NCBI GenBank assembly: GCA_031284225.1
Contig: JAITAH010000208.1
Location: 1-7,002, forward strand
Source: Dysgonamonadaceae bacterium
GTDB taxonomy: Bacteria > Bacteroidota > Bacteroidia > Bacteroidales > Azobacteroidaceae
DNA: 7,002 nt
Direction of reading: 5' to 3'
The position numbers and the translations under genes are program-made. The notes beneath the pieces were generated by a model that was given only the letters and a program-made list of their open reading frames with translations, did no database searches and had not been told where the DNA came from. This document shows, in pieces, positions 5,789 through 7,002 of the stretch; the first letter of the stretch is position 1, and each line of letters starts with the position of its first letter.

Positions 5789-7002
5789 ATGAAAAAAATA
5801 ATTGGTTTGTTAATAGGATGTTGTGTCTGTTTTGGGCTGTCGATAGCCCAACCTTTGTCGTTCCCAACCGCCGAAGGTTATGGTAAATACGCTTCCGGCG
5901 GACGAGGCGGACGAGTATTTACCGTAACTAATCTCAACGATTCGGGCAAAGGTAGCCTGCGCGATGCGATAGAGCAGACCGGCGCTCGCATAGTGGTTTT
6001 TGCTGTGGACGGCACAATAGCCTTGCAATCTAAACTGATTATCAAGAACGACAGCATAACCATTGCCGGACAAACTGCGCCCGGCGATGGAATATGTATC
6101 AGCAATTATCCATTTTATATTCAGGCAAATAATGTGGTTGTCAGGTATATTCGCGCCCGTATGGGCGATACCTGCGGCATGGAAGACGATGCAATGAGCG
6201 CTTTGCGGGTGAAAGATTTGATGATAGATCATTGTTCTTTTTCCTGGTCGGTAGATGAATGTTTGAGCGTTTACCTCTCCGAAAACCTGACAGTGCAATG
6301 GTGCATGGTTACGCACAGTTTGTCCAAATCGCTCCATTCCAAAGGTTCGCATGGTTTCGGCGGAATATGGGGTGGCAGCAACGCTACATTTCATCATAAT
6401 TTGCTGGCACATCACACCAGCCGCAACCCGCGTTTTGCCTCCGACGGATATTCCCCGGTGGACTTCCGCAACAATGTGGTTTACAATTGGGGATTCAAGG
6501 CGGCTTACGGCGGCGGTCGCCACGGCCGTATAAACTTTGTAGCCAATTACTACAAGCCCGGACCAGCCACTTCGGAAAGCAAACGTGCCTGGTTCCTCGA
6601 TCCGGCCGACGATGGCACAGGTTCTTATTACCTTGCGGAAAATATGATGTGCGGCAGCGATCTCGTAACTGCCGACAACTGGAAAGGCGTTGGCGAAAAA
6701 AAATGTGTAAAAGCCGAAACGCCGTTCCCTTTTATGCCTGTCTTTCAGGATAAAGCGGAAGAGGCTTACAGAAAAGTACTTCTATCGGCAGGATGCAGCC
6801 GCCGGCGCGATGCTTACGACGCAAGAGTTGTTGAAGAAGTGAGAACAGGAACGGCGGTCGGCGGCGAAACATACGGCGGCGGCAACAAAGGAATTATTGA
6901 TTCCCAAAACGCTGTCGGCGGTTGGGTGGAACTGAAACAGGGAAAATCTCCGCAAGATAGCGATCGCGACGGTATGCCCGACGAATGGGAAAAAAGCCAT
7001 CG
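5789..7002 (+). CDS. Secreted PL1-family pectate-lyase-like enzyme, 5' part (runs off right edge)
   Basis: ATG at 5789, two bases after the susD stop, opens a frame that stays open to the window end: 404 codons plus two bases. Residues 1-20 form a signal peptide (cleavage probably after SIA, before QP), so it is exported. Mature FPTAEGYGKYASGGRGGRVF and VTNLNDSGKGSLRDAI are the usual opening of Bacteroidota PL1 proteins. A right-handed parallel beta-helix follows. By motif alignment to PelC from memory, E132/D134 and E157 (in SVDE, 154-157) match Ca2+ ligands, K180 matches the substrate lysine, and R212 in SRNPRF (211-216) matches the catalytic arginine. PL1 enzymes cleave alpha-1,4 polygalacturonate by Ca2+-assisted beta-elimination; pectin or pectate is the likely substrate, not proven. 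DSDRDGMPDEWE (390-401) is a DxDxDGxxD Ca2+-binding loop common near the end of this subgroup, so little of the core may be missing, though an extra domain beyond the edge is possible. Confidence 0.9.
   Translation, partial: MKKIIGLLIGCCVCFGLSIAQPLSFPTAEGYGKYASGGRGGRVFTVTNLNDSGKGSLRDAIEQTGARIVVFAVDGTIALQSKLIIKNDSITIAGQTAPGDGICISNYPFYIQANNVVVRYIRARMGDTCGMEDDAMSALRVKDLMIDHCSFSWSVDECLSVYLSENLTVQWCMVTHSLSKSLHSKGSHGFGGIWGGSNATFHHNLLAHHTSRNPRFASDGYSPVDFRNNVVYNWGFKAAYGGGRHGRINFVANYYKPGPATSESKRAWFLDPADDGTGSYYLAENMMCGSDLVTADNWKGVGEKKCVKAETPFPFMPVFQDKAEEAYRKVLLSAGCSRRRDAYDARVVEEVRTGTAVGGETYGGGNKGIIDSQNAVGGWVELKQGKSPQDSDRDGMPDEWEKSH

Noticed and set aside
5810..6523. Minus-strand open frame (237 codons) opposite the PL1 gene
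   Set aside because: The + strand frame from 5789 carries all the PL1 motifs and is continuous; the antisense frame shows no family features.
6498..6882. Direct repeat TACGGCGGCGG in the PL1 gene (near 6498 and 6872)
   Set aside because: Both copies encode Tyr-Gly-Gly-Gly loops in the same frame; simple codon reuse in Gly-rich loops explains them.
1..7002. Insertion sequences, tRNA genes, CRISPR repeats, invertible promoters
   Set aside because: I looked for terminal inverted repeats, transposase motifs, cloverleaf patterns and regularly spaced repeats and saw none; the window is almost entirely PUL coding sequence.

Overview
The window is an internal piece of a Bacteroidota (Bacteroidetes) polysaccharide utilization locus (PUL). 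The organism group is inferred from an adjacent SusC-type TonB-dependent transporter and SusD-type surface lipoprotein, which are diagnostic of that phylum. It also fits the weak or absent Shine-Dalgarno sequences, the A-rich start regions and the moderate GC content. I cannot name a genus; a gut or plant-litter type Bacteroidales is a reasonable guess only.

Layout, all on the + strand: (1) the 3' part of a gene entering from the left edge and ending at 892. It encodes a fasciclin-like, probably DUF5108-type, PUL surface protein. (2) A complete susC-like gene, 917-4054, 24 nt downstream. (3) A 100-nt gap holding an 11-bp perfect inverted repeat and a 32-codon ORF that overlaps the next start codon by ATGA. 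(4) A complete susD-like gene, 4155-5786. (5) A gene starting only 2 nt later, at 5789, and running off the right edge. It encodes a secreted family PL1 pectate-lyase-like enzyme. No stretch longer than 100 nt lacks a gene, and nothing convincing is encoded on the minus strand.

The expected division of labour, from knowledge of Sus-like systems, is as follows. The SusD lipoprotein, probably helped by the fasciclin-like protein, captures glycan at the cell surface. The PL1 enzyme cleaves uronate-rich chains (pectate/homogalacturonan) by beta-elimination. The SusCD complex then imports the oligosaccharides across the outer membrane using TonB energy. The substrate assignment rests only on the PL1 gene. 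Tight spacing and a single strand imply one operon whose promoter lies left of the window.

The genes are variants of known families, and I see no clearly new multi-gene system. The least explained part is the susC-susD junction, with its hairpin, possible small ORF and start-region sequence shared with susC.
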